Source of the DNA: Bacteroides sp. UBA7335
GTDB taxonomy: Bacteria; Bacteroidota; Bacteroidia; Bacteroidales; Bacteroidaceae
Reading direction: 5' to 3'
Assembly: GCA_002471185.1 (NCBI GenBank)
Contig: DKPL01000085.1
Span: 18,156-62,790 of the forward strand
Length of the DNA: 44,635 bases
Shown here: positions 1 to 8,476 of the stretch, in pieces
Layout: every line of letters begins with the position of its first letter
Numbering within the stretch: position 1 is the stretch's first letter
Made by a program: the position numbers and the translations under genes
The notes under the pieces: generated by a model
Database searches by the model: none
Seen by the model: only the letters and a program-made list of their open reading frames with translations
Told to the model about the DNA's origin: nothing

Positions 1-33
1 TGTAGCCCATTGTCTTTTAATACGTATGATTTA

Positions 34-735
34 TTATGCTTCGTCAGGTTCGATCACATTATCATCTTTGCGAATAACTTGCCAGATTAAAGCGGCTATT
101 AAACCTCCAATTAGTGGAGCAAGAATATAAACCCATATTTGACTCAATGCAACTCCACCTGTGAAAATTGCAGGTCCGAATGAGCGAGCAGGGTTGACTG
201 ATGCACCATCAATAGGAATCATTACAATGTTTACAATAGCAAGTGCCCAACCAATAGCAATGCCGGCAAAACCTTTTGGTGCTTTTTTGCTTGTAGATCC
301 TAATACTACCAAAACAAATAAGAATGTGAATATCACCTCACCAATAAAAGCACCACCTAAATGACCTTCAGCATATTGATTGGCGCCAAATGTTGTCCAT
401 TGCTGTGAAATAAGACCAATAGCAACTGCTCCTAAAATACCACCAATGATTTGTGCAACCCAATAAGAAATCATTTCGTTAAATTTCATTCCACCATTCA
501 AGAATACTCCAAAACTTACAGCTGGATTAACATGACATCCTGATATCGGGCCAATGGTATAAGCCATAATCAATACTGCCAAACCGAAACACATACCAAT
601 GGCAGTAATAGTAATGGGGTTGCCCATTGTGGTTAATGAATCTGCTCCAACAAAAATTTGTCCGAATACGGCACTACCACAACCAAACAATACCAAAGCG
701 AAGGTACCGATTAGCTCTGCAATAAATTTTCTCAT
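34..735 (-). CDS. aqpZ: Aquaporin / MIP-family channel
   Basis: Inner-membrane channel for water, possibly also small neutral solutes such as glycerol. The 233-residue protein shows both family half-helix signatures: HVNPAVSFG in the first half and SVNPARSFGPA in the second, and is hydrophobic throughout with the usual six-helix spacing. The Arg after the second NPA is the expected selectivity-filter residue. The first NPA is preceded by GC-H, as in water-selective AqpZ-type channels, so aquaporin is preferred over glycerol facilitator; transport specificity is not proven. It is transcribed alone on the minus strand, with 155 bases between its start and the end of the dipeptidase gene. No glycerol kinase or other glycerol gene is nearby. 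I found no convincing promoter upstream. Confidence 0.9.
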   Translation of the reverse strand: MRKFIAELIGTFALVLFGCGSAVFGQIFVGADSLTTMGNPITITAIGMCFGLAVLIMAYTIGPISGCHVNPAVSFGVFLNGGMKFNEMISYWVAQIIGGILGAVAIGLISQQWTTFGANQYAEGHLGGAFIGEVIFTFLFVLVVLGSTSKKAPKGFAGIAIGWALAIVNIVMIPIDGASVNPARSFGPAIFTGGVALSQIWVYILAPLIGGLIAALIWQVIRKDDNVIEPDEA

Positions 736-890
736 AATTTTAAAAATTAAATTGAATAATAATTGTTTATATAAAGTTTATTTGTTAAAATAAAAAGACA
801 CAATATACACAGCCAATTTTGGCAAGTGAATATCATGTCTAATTTAATGTTGTGTTATGGAATAGTAAAGTACTATTCTAAAAATATTAT

Positions 891-2255
891 TTAGAAGCTT
901 GCGTACTCTTCGTGGAAAGTAACTACTGCTTCAATTCCTTTTCTAAATATGTCCAATGAGAAATTTTCGTTGGGCGAATGAATGGCATCTGATTCTAAAC
1001 CAAATCCCATCAACACTGTTTTAATGCCTAATACTTGTTCGAAAGTAGAAATGATTGGGATGCTTCCTCCACGTCTTACAGCTAATGGCTTCTTGCCAAA
1101 TGCTTTTTCAAAGCCTTTTTCAGCAGCTTGATAAGCTGGCAAAGAAATAGGACAAACATAACCTTGTCCTCCGTGCATTGGAGTTACTTTTAACTCAACA
1201 GTGTCTGGTGCAATAGTGTGCATATAATCGCTAAATAGTTTCGAGATCTTATGATGATCTTGGTTAGCAACTAGGCGACATGATACTTTAGAAAAAGCTT
1301 TGGATGGTAATACGGTTTTTGAACCTTCTCCTGTATAGCCTCCCCATATGCCACAAATATCAAACGATGGACGACAGCTATTGCGCTCGAGTGTGCTATA
1401 TCCTTTCTCGCCTGATAAGGCATTGACTCCAATTGCTGATTTGTATTTTTCTTCATTGAAAGGTATATTGGCTATCATTTCACGTTCAGCAGCAGGCACT
1501 TCCTCTACATCATCATAGAAGCCCGGTATTGTGATACGACCGTTTTCATCAACCACTTTGCTAAGCATTCCACAAAGCACATTGATAGGATTGGCTACAG
1601 CTCCCCCGAAGTGTCCCGAATGTAAATCTCTATTTGGACCAGTTACTTCGATTTCCCAATATGCTAATCCGCGCAGTCCGGTTGTTAGTGAAGGCATTTC
1701 AGCTCCCAACATACTAGTGTCTGAAACTAAAATAACATCTGCTTCTAGTAGCTCTTTGTGATCTTCACAGAAAGCTTCTAAACTTGGAGAACCAATTTCT
1801 TCTTCACCTTCGAATATAAATTTTACATTGTTTTTTAGTAAGTCATTTTTTACTAAATACTCAAATGCTGCTACCTGAATATAAGCTTGCCCTTTGTCAT
1901 CGTCTGCACCACGAGCCCAAATATGACCATCGCGGATTTCAGGTTCAAATGGATTGCTTTTCCATAGCTCTAGCGGTTCAGCAGGCATCACATCATAGTG
2001 TGCATAAATCAATACGGTTTTAGCATCAGGATTTACTATTTTTTGTCCAAACACAATAGGATTTCCCTTTGAGGGCATCACAATTGCTTCATCAGCTCCT
2101 GCTTCGGTGAGTAGTTGAGCCCAGCGTTGTGCGCATGCCATCATATCATCATGGTGTTCGGGTTTAGCACTAATACTTGGTATGCGAATAAGGCTAAATA
2201 GATTGTCCATCATTTTAGGCTCATTCTGTTTAATGTAGTCTTGAAGATAACTCAT
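891..2255 (-). CDS. M20-family metallo-dipeptidase
   Basis: Zinc-dependent exopeptidase of the M20 family (carnosinase/PepV-like dipeptidases). The 454-residue protein has the metal-binding segment AHYDVMPAEP near residue 85, followed by ARGADDDKGQ with the bridging Asp, then EGEEEIGS with the catalytic and metal-binding Glu pair, and the dimerisation-domain signature DLHSGHFGG. No signal peptide is visible, so it should be cytosolic, releasing amino acids from short peptides. Its ATG overlaps the aroC stop codon by four bases (ATGA), so the two are translationally coupled in one transcript, although no functional link between shikimate synthesis and peptide cleavage is obvious. Exact substrate cannot be read from the sequence. 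Confidence 0.9.
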   Translation of the reverse strand: MSYLQDYIKQNEPKMMDNLFSLIRIPSISAKPEHHDDMMACAQRWAQLLTEAGADEAIVMPSKGNPIVFGQKIVNPDAKTVLIYAHYDVMPAEPLELWKSNPFEPEIRDGHIWARGADDDKGQAYIQVAAFEYLVKNDLLKNNVKFIFEGEEEIGSPSLEAFCEDHKELLEADVILVSDTSMLGAEMPSLTTGLRGLAYWEIEVTGPNRDLHSGHFGGAVANPINVLCGMLSKVVDENGRITIPGFYDDVEEVPAAEREMIANIPFNEEKYKSAIGVNALSGEKGYSTLERNSCRPSFDICGIWGGYTGEGSKTVLPSKAFSKVSCRLVANQDHHKISKLFSDYMHTIAPDTVELKVTPMHGGQGYVCPISLPAYQAAEKGFEKAFGKKPLAVRRGGSIPIISTFEQVLGIKTVLMGFGLESDAIHSPNENFSLDIFRKGIEAVVTFHEEYASF

Positions 2256-3328
2256 AATTGTGTTGTCTTATCAATTAAATAATAGTCAAGGATGGTCATG
2301 GCAGCCATTGCTTCTACAATGGGCACTGCACGTGGAAGCACACAAGGATCATGGCGACCTTTGGCTTTTAAAGTAGTATCAATACCATCTATATTTACAG
2401 TTTCTTGTTCCATCAAGACAGTTGCAACAGGCTTAAAAGCTACTCTAAAGTAAATATCTTCTCCGTTACTAATTCCACCTTGGATACCACCGGAATGGTT
2501 AGTGCGCGTTTCAATACGTCCATTGTGGTTGTAAAAGACATCATTTTGCTCCGATCCTTTCATTTTTAGTCCTTTAAATCCATCGCCATATTCAAAAGCC
2601 TTAGCAGCATTAATACTAAGCATTGCATTGCTTAATGCCGCATGCAATTTTCCAAATACGGGTTGTCCTAAACCAATAGGACATCCTTTGATAACACAAG
2701 TCAATACGCCTCCGATAGTATCTCCTTCTTCTTTTACTTTGCGGATATACTCTTCCATTTCTTTCGCCTTTAATGGGTCAGGACAGCGCACTGCATTGGT
2801 TTCAACTAAATCTAAGTCGTATTCGCTGTAATCACACTCTAATTTTATAGGGCCAACTTGCGATGTATAGGCGGTAATGTAAATACCCAATTGGTTGAGG
2901 GCTAACTTGGCTAAGGCTCCACCCACAACACGAGATATAGTTTCGCGAGCAGATGAGCGTCCACCACCACGATGATCACGTATGCCATACTTTACAGTAT
3001 ATGTGTAATCAGCATGCGAGGGGCGGTATACTTGCTTTAAATTGTTATAATCGTTAGAGTGTTGGTTCTTATTCCAAACAATAAATGCAATGGGGCACCC
3101 CGTTGACTTACCATCGAATATACCTGAAAGAAACTCTACTTGATCAGGTTCATGACGTGAAGTAGTAATATCTGATTGACCTGGACGTCTTCTATTCAGT
3201 TCTTGCTGAATAAAATCCATATCAATATTAATTCCTGCGGGAAAACCATCTATGACTCCCCCGATTCCTTTTCCGTGTGACTCCCCAAAACTGGTTAGTC
3301 TAAAGATATTGCCAAATGAATTGAACAT
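2252..3328 (-). CDS. aroC: Chorismate synthase
   Basis: Last enzyme of the shikimate pathway: it converts 5-enolpyruvylshikimate-3-phosphate to chorismate using reduced FMN. The 358-residue protein is full length and carries the N-terminal signature SFGESHGKGIGGVIDG with the catalytic His, the central DHRGGGRSSARET motif with its run of Gly, Ser and Arg that binds FMN and substrate, and GRHDPCVLPRAVPIVEA near the C-terminus. First gene of a two-gene unit with the M20 dipeptidase (4-base overlap). A TATATTTG element on the minus strand (3377-3384) fits the Bacteroides -7 consensus about 50 bases upstream of the ATG, but no matching -33 TTTG is present, so I do not list it separately. Confidence 0.97.
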   Translation of the reverse strand: MFNSFGNIFRLTSFGESHGKGIGGVIDGFPAGINIDMDFIQQELNRRRPGQSDITTSRHEPDQVEFLSGIFDGKSTGCPIAFIVWNKNQHSNDYNNLKQVYRPSHADYTYTVKYGIRDHRGGGRSSARETISRVVGGALAKLALNQLGIYITAYTSQVGPIKLECDYSEYDLDLVETNAVRCPDPLKAKEMEEYIRKVKEEGDTIGGVLTCVIKGCPIGLGQPVFGKLHAALSNAMLSINAAKAFEYGDGFKGLKMKGSEQNDVFYNHNGRIETRTNHSGGIQGGISNGEDIYFRVAFKPVATVLMEQETVNIDGIDTTLKAKGRHDPCVLPRAVPIVEAMAAMTILDYYLIDKTTQL

Positions 3329-3836
3329 AACAAATGCGATTTATTTAATAAAGGTTTAATGCCCCTTATATGTTCACAAATATAGTATATTTAATATGTT
3401 TTTATTAATGAATATTATAAAAAACTACTATGGAAGAAGGAAAAAATGATATTCCGCATATTTGCTTCCTTCTGATATTGTATATAATAATGATATGTAA
3501 ACCTGTTAGTAGAATTAAACAAGCGGATATTTAATTTTGCCAACGGGTTTGTTTTATTTAGTAGTAAGAAACAATAATACTGGTATTTTATAAAAATAAG
3601 AGTTGTTATACTAAAACTTCTTCTACTACTTTTATCTCATAAGTAAGAGCTATTTTAAATGATTCAATCTTTGGAATTAACACTTGACTTCTTAATTAAA
3701 TCTCTCACTATGCAGTTTAAATCTTAAAGCTTACTTTTGTTGAAACAATTTGTAAATGCTATTGTTTCAATAACTCAAGAATGGATGTTGCTTATTGGTG
3801 ACTTGCTAAATGCTTTTAAACTTAAATTTATTGATT
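3329..3836. other. 508-base divergent intergenic region
   Basis: AT-rich spacer between aroC (leaving left) and the first lipoprotein gene (leaving right). It holds isolated -7-like elements, TATATTTG on the minus strand at 3377-3384 and TACTTTTG on the plus strand at 3732-3739, neither with a clear -33 partner. I see no coding sequence, RNA gene or strong hairpin. Confidence 0.5.
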
Positions 3837-4811
3837 ATGAAGACTTTTATATATTCCCTATTGATATTCTTGAGTATTTTATGCTTTATGAATAGTTGTA
3901 GTGATGATAAAGATACAGCATCTGCTTATGAGGGTACCTATTTAGGATCAAATCTCGAACTCTCTATCAACAATGTTCAAATGAAAAATAGAGTTTTGGG
4001 CATTAATGAAAATGGATCACTTATTTTACAATATATTATACCTGGTCAAGCTGTTGTTGATGTACCATTAACCAAAGTAGGAGATTGGCTCGAAGGAAGT
4101 GCTAATTTTACTCATGGAAGCGTTTATGCACGGGGTATAGTAAAAAGTGGAAAAATGATGATGGATCTTACCATTAAGGTTGAAAATTCACTTATTGGCA
4201 CATGGCATTTAGCTCCTTACGAACTCAATGAAAAAGGAGGAGTGATATCATCTCCCATATTTCTCTCTGTACAGCCAGCTGATGCTCTTATAAATATTGA
4301 TGGAAAGGAAATTCCTGTTTCTATAATTTGTGAATTAATCGAGAAAAACTTGGGTAAGTATGCGCAAGTTTTAAGTAGTATTACTTTTCGAGATGATACT
4401 TTTATTGCGTTTACACTTAAAGATAATAACGTCGAAACCTCATCTTGGGGAATAATGCAATACTATGTTAAAGATAATCTGCTATATATTCTTCCCAATC
4501 TTACGGAGTTGTTTCTTCGTTCTACTTATGAAGTCGAATCTCGTTCTGAAGTAGATATGATCGTTGAAGTTTTGAATCTGCTGACTGAAGGTATTCCATT
4601 AGCCTATGTGGAAGATAATGGAAACTTAAAAGTATTTACAACGAAAGACTTGATAATGCCTTACCTAGCAATAATGAATGAGTTGTTACCACTCCTTCCA
4701 GAAGATAATAGTTGGGTAAAACTCATTAAAGATTATTTTCCACAAGTTGAAGCATTTATGAATGGTTGTACACAATTTGATTTTGGCATTGCATTGACTA
4801 AAGTTAACTAG
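3837..4811 (+). CDS. Surface-type lipoprotein, possible DUF4925 family
   Basis: Predicted lipoprotein of 324 residues, function unknown. The start is placed at the ATG giving MKTFIYSLLIFLS, nine codons inside the longest frame, because a signal peptide and lipobox (FMNSC) then follow directly. The Cys is followed by Ser-Asp-Asp-Lys-Asp, an acidic stretch of the kind that sends Bacteroidota lipoproteins to the cell surface. The body looks beta-rich, with alternating charged and hydrophobic residues in the first half; the second half is more helical. It shares the C-terminal segment GIPLAY followed by a long helical tail and a final strand with the convergent gene at 4910-6040, so the two appear to be paralogues. 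The DUF4925 name is from memory of the family and is tentative. Confidence 0.75.
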   Translation: MKTFIYSLLIFLSILCFMNSCSDDKDTASAYEGTYLGSNLELSINNVQMKNRVLGINENGSLILQYIIPGQAVVDVPLTKVGDWLEGSANFTHGSVYARGIVKSGKMMMDLTIKVENSLIGTWHLAPYELNEKGGVISSPIFLSVQPADALINIDGKEIPVSIICELIEKNLGKYAQVLSSITFRDDTFIAFTLKDNNVETSSWGIMQYYVKDNLLYILPNLTELFLRSTYEVESRSEVDMIVEVLNLLTEGIPLAYVEDNGNLKVFTTKDLIMPYLAIMNELLPLLPEDNSWVKLIKDYFPQVEAFMNGCTQFDFGIALTKVN

Positions 4812-4841
4812 TTTAGAAAGAATAGCTTGTTTTATAAAAGT

Positions 4842-4885
4842 AAAGAGGCTGTTTGGAAATAATTAAAAATCCAAACAACCTCTTT
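4842..4885. terminator. Bidirectional terminator between convergent lipoprotein genes
   Basis: Inverted repeat AAAGAGG-c-TGTTTGGA (4842-4857) and TCCAAACA-a-CCTCTTT (4870-4885) with a 12-base A-rich loop. It lies between the two convergent stop codons and should serve both strands. Confidence 0.8.
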
Positions 4886-4909
4886 GGTGTGTTTATGAAA
4901 AGTAAATTG

Positions 4910-6040
4910 CTATTCTTTCATAACTAAAGATAAGCCTAACTCAACTTTAGTAGTCGTATCTACAATATTAGGGAATGCTACCAAAACAGGTTTTAAAAAT
5001 ACTTCAACCAATGGCCCCATTTCTCCGGCTTGTGATTTTAGTAATTCAACAATTGAGTTTACAAGAGCTTCATCCTCAAAATATGGTTTTACAGTTTTCA
5101 AGATAGGAAGAAGAAATTCAGTATCAAGATATATGTTCATGCCATTTTGTTCATTCAAAGTATAAGCTAGAGGAATTCCTGCTCCTAAGTTAACTCCGCT
5201 AATAAAGCCCTCTATCATGTCAAGAATAGGTTGTAAGTCTGCTCCAGAGATTTTTGCTATTTGGGCAAGATTCAAGAATACATTCACTTTACCATTGCTA
5301 ACAGTATACATTGCTAGATTCAATGGAGAAGTTTTCCATTCTGTATCTGTTAAAGCATCTTTGTATGTTGCTTGAATATTACCATCGGCCAAGAAAGTAA
5401 TTTCATTCAATACACCTGTAAGCATTTGAGGAATCGTTTTTTCTTCAATTTTAGCCATTGAAAGAATCATGCTAATAGCACCTTGAATTTCCCACGAACC
5501 TGAATCTCCTAGTGGAAATGGATCTGCTTGCCAGTCTACATAAATTGGAGTAGTTGTCCAATCTGCTGGTGCAGCCAAAGTGAATGTCTTTCCTACTAAT
5601 TCATTTTGAGGCATCGTAACTGTTAGATCAAGATTCATATTGCTAGATGAAGCTGAACCTTTGTAGCTGATTGCTACACTATTTATATTTTCTGTTCCTT
5701 CAAAAGAAATCTGACCGTTTTCTACCTTTAAATCATTAAGTGCAAGTGTTAATGTACTCATTCCTGGAATAACACCTGTTGCGCCACCCAAGCCGCTTTT
5801 GCTTTGTAGTTCAACGCCCGATAGAGTAAGTGTTGCTTTAGAAGGATCTTGTGCATCAGGAGTGAAAGATGCTTGTTTTCCTAACATTTCCATGCCGCTA
5901 TAAGTCAGTGCCAAACCATTGCTGTCGGTATATGTTGCCGGAGCTAATGTTTCTACTTTAACATCGTCATCGTTACAAGCTGAAAACATGATCATAGCGA
6001 TTGACATGATCAATGATAAACTTAAAATTTGTCTTTTCAT
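4910..6040 (-). CDS. Surface-type lipoprotein, paralogue of 3837-4811, possible DUF4925 family
   Basis: Predicted lipoprotein of 376 residues, function unknown. An N-terminal hydrophobic segment ends in a lipobox (MFSAC) followed by Asn-Asp-Asp-Asp, matching the acidic surface-export signal of Bacteroidota lipoproteins. The first half is rich in Thr, Ser and Gly with beta-strand patterning (repeated phrases such as TLTLSGVEL and TLALNDLKVE). The second half contains the segment SGVNLGAGIPLAYTL, aligned with GIPLAYVED of the convergent gene, then a helical tail and a closing hydrophobic strand. It may bind a hydrophobic or carbohydrate ligand at the surface, but nothing in the sequence shows which. 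It is transcribed alone towards its paralogue. Confidence 0.75.
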   Translation of the reverse strand: MKRQILSLSLIMSIAMIMFSACNDDDVKVETLAPATYTDSNGLALTYSGMEMLGKQASFTPDAQDPSKATLTLSGVELQSKSGLGGATGVIPGMSTLTLALNDLKVENGQISFEGTENINSVAISYKGSASSSNMNLDLTVTMPQNELVGKTFTLAAPADWTTTPIYVDWQADPFPLGDSGSWEIQGAISMILSMAKIEEKTIPQMLTGVLNEITFLADGNIQATYKDALTDTEWKTSPLNLAMYTVSNGKVNVFLNLAQIAKISGADLQPILDMIEGFISGVNLGAGIPLAYTLNEQNGMNIYLDTEFLLPILKTVKPYFEDEALVNSIVELLKSQAGEMGPLVEVFLKPVLVAFPNIVDTTTKVELGLSLVMKE

Positions 6041-6263
6041 TTTTAATTTTAAATAAATAATTAATAATAGTTTAGGATCTTTCTAATACATATTAAATTA
6101 GTGTGAAATCATAAAAATAGAACACAAATCTATATAAAACTAATAATTATTGTTGTTATAAATTCAGCTTTTAATCTTGTAATATTAAAAAAAGGATATA
6201 GTTTGTCGAATTGTCTTAAATAAAGGCGCTAGTAATAACAAGCAGCAGTTCTAAATTTAAAAT

Positions 6264-6303
6264 AAAAAAGCCGTTATTGAATACAATCAATAACGGCTTT
6301 TTT
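6264..6303 (-). terminator. Terminator of the PCMD/barrel transcript
   Basis: Perfect inverted repeat AAAAAAGCCGTTATTG (6264-6279) and CAATAACGGCTTTTTT (6288-6303) with an 8-base loop. It sits 18 bases beyond the barrel stop codon; the A tract becomes the U tract on the minus strand. Confidence 0.9.
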
Positions 6304-6320
6304 ATTTTATGAGTTTGCAT

Positions 6321-7091
6321 TTAGAACACGTATCCAAATCCCATGTTTAGATAAATAGGGTACATATTAAACTGAATTACATCAAAGTCTTTTTTAAAGA
6401 TATCATTAGCACCCCAAGTTAAATCAGCAAACACATTTAAGTGTTTAAAGGCACGCCATGATGCGCTTAACTGTGCGCCCCATGCAAAATTTCTTAAATC
6501 GCTTGAGAAGTCGTAAGTTGCTTCGGTTACATTTATTTTTTCTCCAGTAGGGTCTTCATTGCGAATGTATCCATCGTAGGCAGAGCCTGAGAATTCACCT
6601 TCTGCCATGTACGATAAGAATACCCCTCCTTTAATAATCCAGCGAGGTGATACTTTATAAGTAGCCAATATGGGAAAAGTAAGGTAAGAGTTACGAACTT
6701 TGGTTTTTACATATCCGGTCCATGCCCCTTTCATAAACCCACCATCATCTGCGGTCATTTCCATGTTATAGTTTTTCACGCGTGCATCTGTTCTCATGCC
6801 TTTATTTTCGAATCGGATACCCACTTCGGCGCCCCATTTTTTTGAGAACCATTTTGTGGCATTACCTTCGATAGCAATAAGCATAGTTGGGTTATAACTC
6901 TCGATGGCACGAATTTCGGCAGGAAGTGGGATAGGAGATACTCCTCCAATGCTAAACCCGGCTTTTACTTCATACTCAAGACCTCTGAATGTTGACTGAA
7001 TCAGATAAGGTGTTCTATCTTTCTGTGCGCTCACCTCTTGTTGTATAAACAATAAAGAGATCAAGCTTAATATATATATATTTAGTTTCAT
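6321..7091 (-). CDS. Outer-membrane beta-barrel protein (PorT/OMP_b-brl_2-like)
   Basis: Secreted outer-membrane barrel of 256 residues. An N-terminal signal peptide (MKLNIYILSLISLLF...VSAQ) precedes alternating amphipathic strands, and the protein ends YLNMGFGYVF with a terminal aromatic residue, as expected for recognition by the outer-membrane insertion machinery. Repeated strand phrases include KWGAEVGIRFENKGM, SYLTFPILATYKVSPRW and LNVFADLTWGAND. It starts 29 bases after the PCMD lipoprotein gene on the same strand, so the two are probably co-transcribed and act together at the outer membrane. Family assignment is by overall pattern; transport or structural role is unknown. Confidence 0.8.
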   Translation of the reverse strand: MKLNIYILSLISLLFIQQEVSAQKDRTPYLIQSTFRGLEYEVKAGFSIGGVSPIPLPAEIRAIESYNPTMLIAIEGNATKWFSKKWGAEVGIRFENKGMRTDARVKNYNMEMTADDGGFMKGAWTGYVKTKVRNSYLTFPILATYKVSPRWIIKGGVFLSYMAEGEFSGSAYDGYIRNEDPTGEKINVTEATYDFSSDLRNFAWGAQLSASWRAFKHLNVFADLTWGANDIFKKDFDVIQFNMYPIYLNMGFGYVF

Positions 7092-7120
7092 ACTGAATCT
7101 TTTTTATGAGATAGTCAAAA

Positions 7121-8218
7121 TTATAAATGAACTAGTTCTACTTCATCAACCAATAGTGTGCTACCAAGCGCACCTTGAAATAGGTTTCCATTGATACTAG
7201 AAGTCATCACAATTGATACATTATACTTCCCGGCTTTTAGTTTCTCTAGATCGATTGTTTTGCCCGGTTGTGTTTTGAAGTAAACGCTAAAATTAGTCCA
7301 TTCTTCGCTAACCACCTTATCTTCATCTTTGATGCGTGCAATCGAAATTAAGTTAGGGCTAGTTAAGAAGTTACTACCATCTAGGTATTTCACATTTTCA
7401 TCTGTCTCATATAAAATAGAATAGATGTCGAATGAATCTACTTTATCGGGATTCTCGCTACCATCCTTTTCTATGAATTTAGTTCCTGGTTTATATTTAT
7501 AAGATCCTTTTATGCAAACCGGAATAAAGTCGAAAGGCACTCCAAAGCGAGTAGCTTGTAACGGACGAAGCATTGCATCAGCAGCAATAAATTCGCCAAT
7601 AAATAAACTACCTGCTGCGATAGGCATTTTGGCCATTTGTCCCATTAAGCCAGTGCTTAGTGTTTCAAGTTTTAAGCAATTTCCTACTTTGCCAAAATCG
7701 TAAGGAACTGTTGGATAAGCTTTGGGGTCGGCTTTGGGAGCAACCAAGGCATATCCCGAATTACCACTAGCCCAGATGTACTGTTTTTGCTCATTAACAA
7801 CCTCATAAAACACATAGTATTTTTTTGAACTGTTTAGCTCGAAATGTTCAAAGCTGTAGTCGGTAGTAATTCCGTCAGTGCTACAAGATACAGTATATGT
7901 CTTCTGCCATTTCTTGTCTTCAGAGGTTACTACATAAGTTTGAGGGTTTGCAAAGTTGCGTGGAGTTCCACTAGGAGGGTCGATTGTGGCACCCGGAGTT
8001 AACTCGAAGCTAAGTATCAAATCTGTGTTTGCAAGATCAACAGATGGTTTAACCATCAAAAAAATGCGATCGTTTTCAATTCTTGGATCCATTTTCAGTA
8101 TATCTCCTTCTACATAGCATGCTAAGATATCGCATTCAGCATTGGGATCCTCTTTTTGGATACAAGAGTTCATTATTATTCCTAAACAAAGGTATAATAG
8201 TAGGCTTTTAATTCTCAT
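7121..8218 (-). CDS. PCMD-domain lipoprotein (putative carbohydrate-metabolism domain)
   Basis: Lipoprotein of 365 residues with signal peptide and lipobox (IMNSC, then Ile-Gln-Lys-Glu-Asp). Residues ~30-110 form a small beta domain (DLILSFELTPGATI, YVVTSEDKKWQKTYTVS) like the domain that precedes PCMD modules. Residues ~125-365 resemble the PCMD domain (Pfam name, Putative carbohydrate metabolism domain), with the beta-jelly-roll-like segments FEHFELN, GNCLKLET, GSLFIGEF and the closing strand STLLVDEVELVHL. Together with the barrel gene just downstream it forms a surface lipoprotein/barrel pair, echoed by the larger locus at 37.8-44.2 kb. Any ligand is unknown; the domain name is historical and does not prove sugar binding. 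Confidence 0.75.
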   Translation of the reverse strand: MRIKSLLLYLCLGIIMNSCIQKEDPNAECDILACYVEGDILKMDPRIENDRIFLMVKPSVDLANTDLILSFELTPGATIDPPSGTPRNFANPQTYVVTSEDKKWQKTYTVSCSTDGITTDYSFEHFELNSSKKYYVFYEVVNEQKQYIWASGNSGYALVAPKADPKAYPTVPYDFGKVGNCLKLETLSTGLMGQMAKMPIAAGSLFIGEFIAADAMLRPLQATRFGVPFDFIPVCIKGSYKYKPGTKFIEKDGSENPDKVDSFDIYSILYETDENVKYLDGSNFLTSPNLISIARIKDEDKVVSEEWTNFSVYFKTQPGKTIDLEKLKAGKYNVSIVMTSSINGNLFQGALGSTLLVDEVELVHL

Positions 8219-8300
8219 TCAGAATATGTTTAATTAATAATTTTAGGTTTTAATGCATTTTTTAAAAATGTGAGCAAAAATAGATTACTTTTTATAATAG

Positions 8301-8320
8301 TTATCACTTTGCCGTGATAA
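8301..8320. repeat. Palindrome TTATCAC-N6-GTGATAA in the divergent promoter region
   Basis: Perfect 7-base inverted repeat (8301-8307 and 8314-8320) with a 6-base spacer. It lies in the 258-base divergent region between the PCMD lipoprotein and the UPF0597 gene, 19 bases from a minus-strand -7-like element TATTTTTG (8275-8282). It could be an operator for a dimeric regulator; no regulator gene is adjacent. Confidence 0.35.
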
Positions 8321-8476
8321 TAAAACATTTTATAACGATTTTGACTTTTAGATACTTAATTATTAAACGTCTGATATTCTTAATTGTTTATTGGCTAAAA
8401 GGTACTCTCAAAAGCATTTATTCAAACTATATTTCCTATTTTTGCCAATACAATTTAGAGATTAAACACGAAAACT

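Noticed and set aside
3532..3539. TAATTTTG as promoter for the lipoprotein at 3837.
   Set aside because: It lies ~300 bases upstream with no -33 TTTG at 19-21 bases; AT-rich spacers give such matches by chance.
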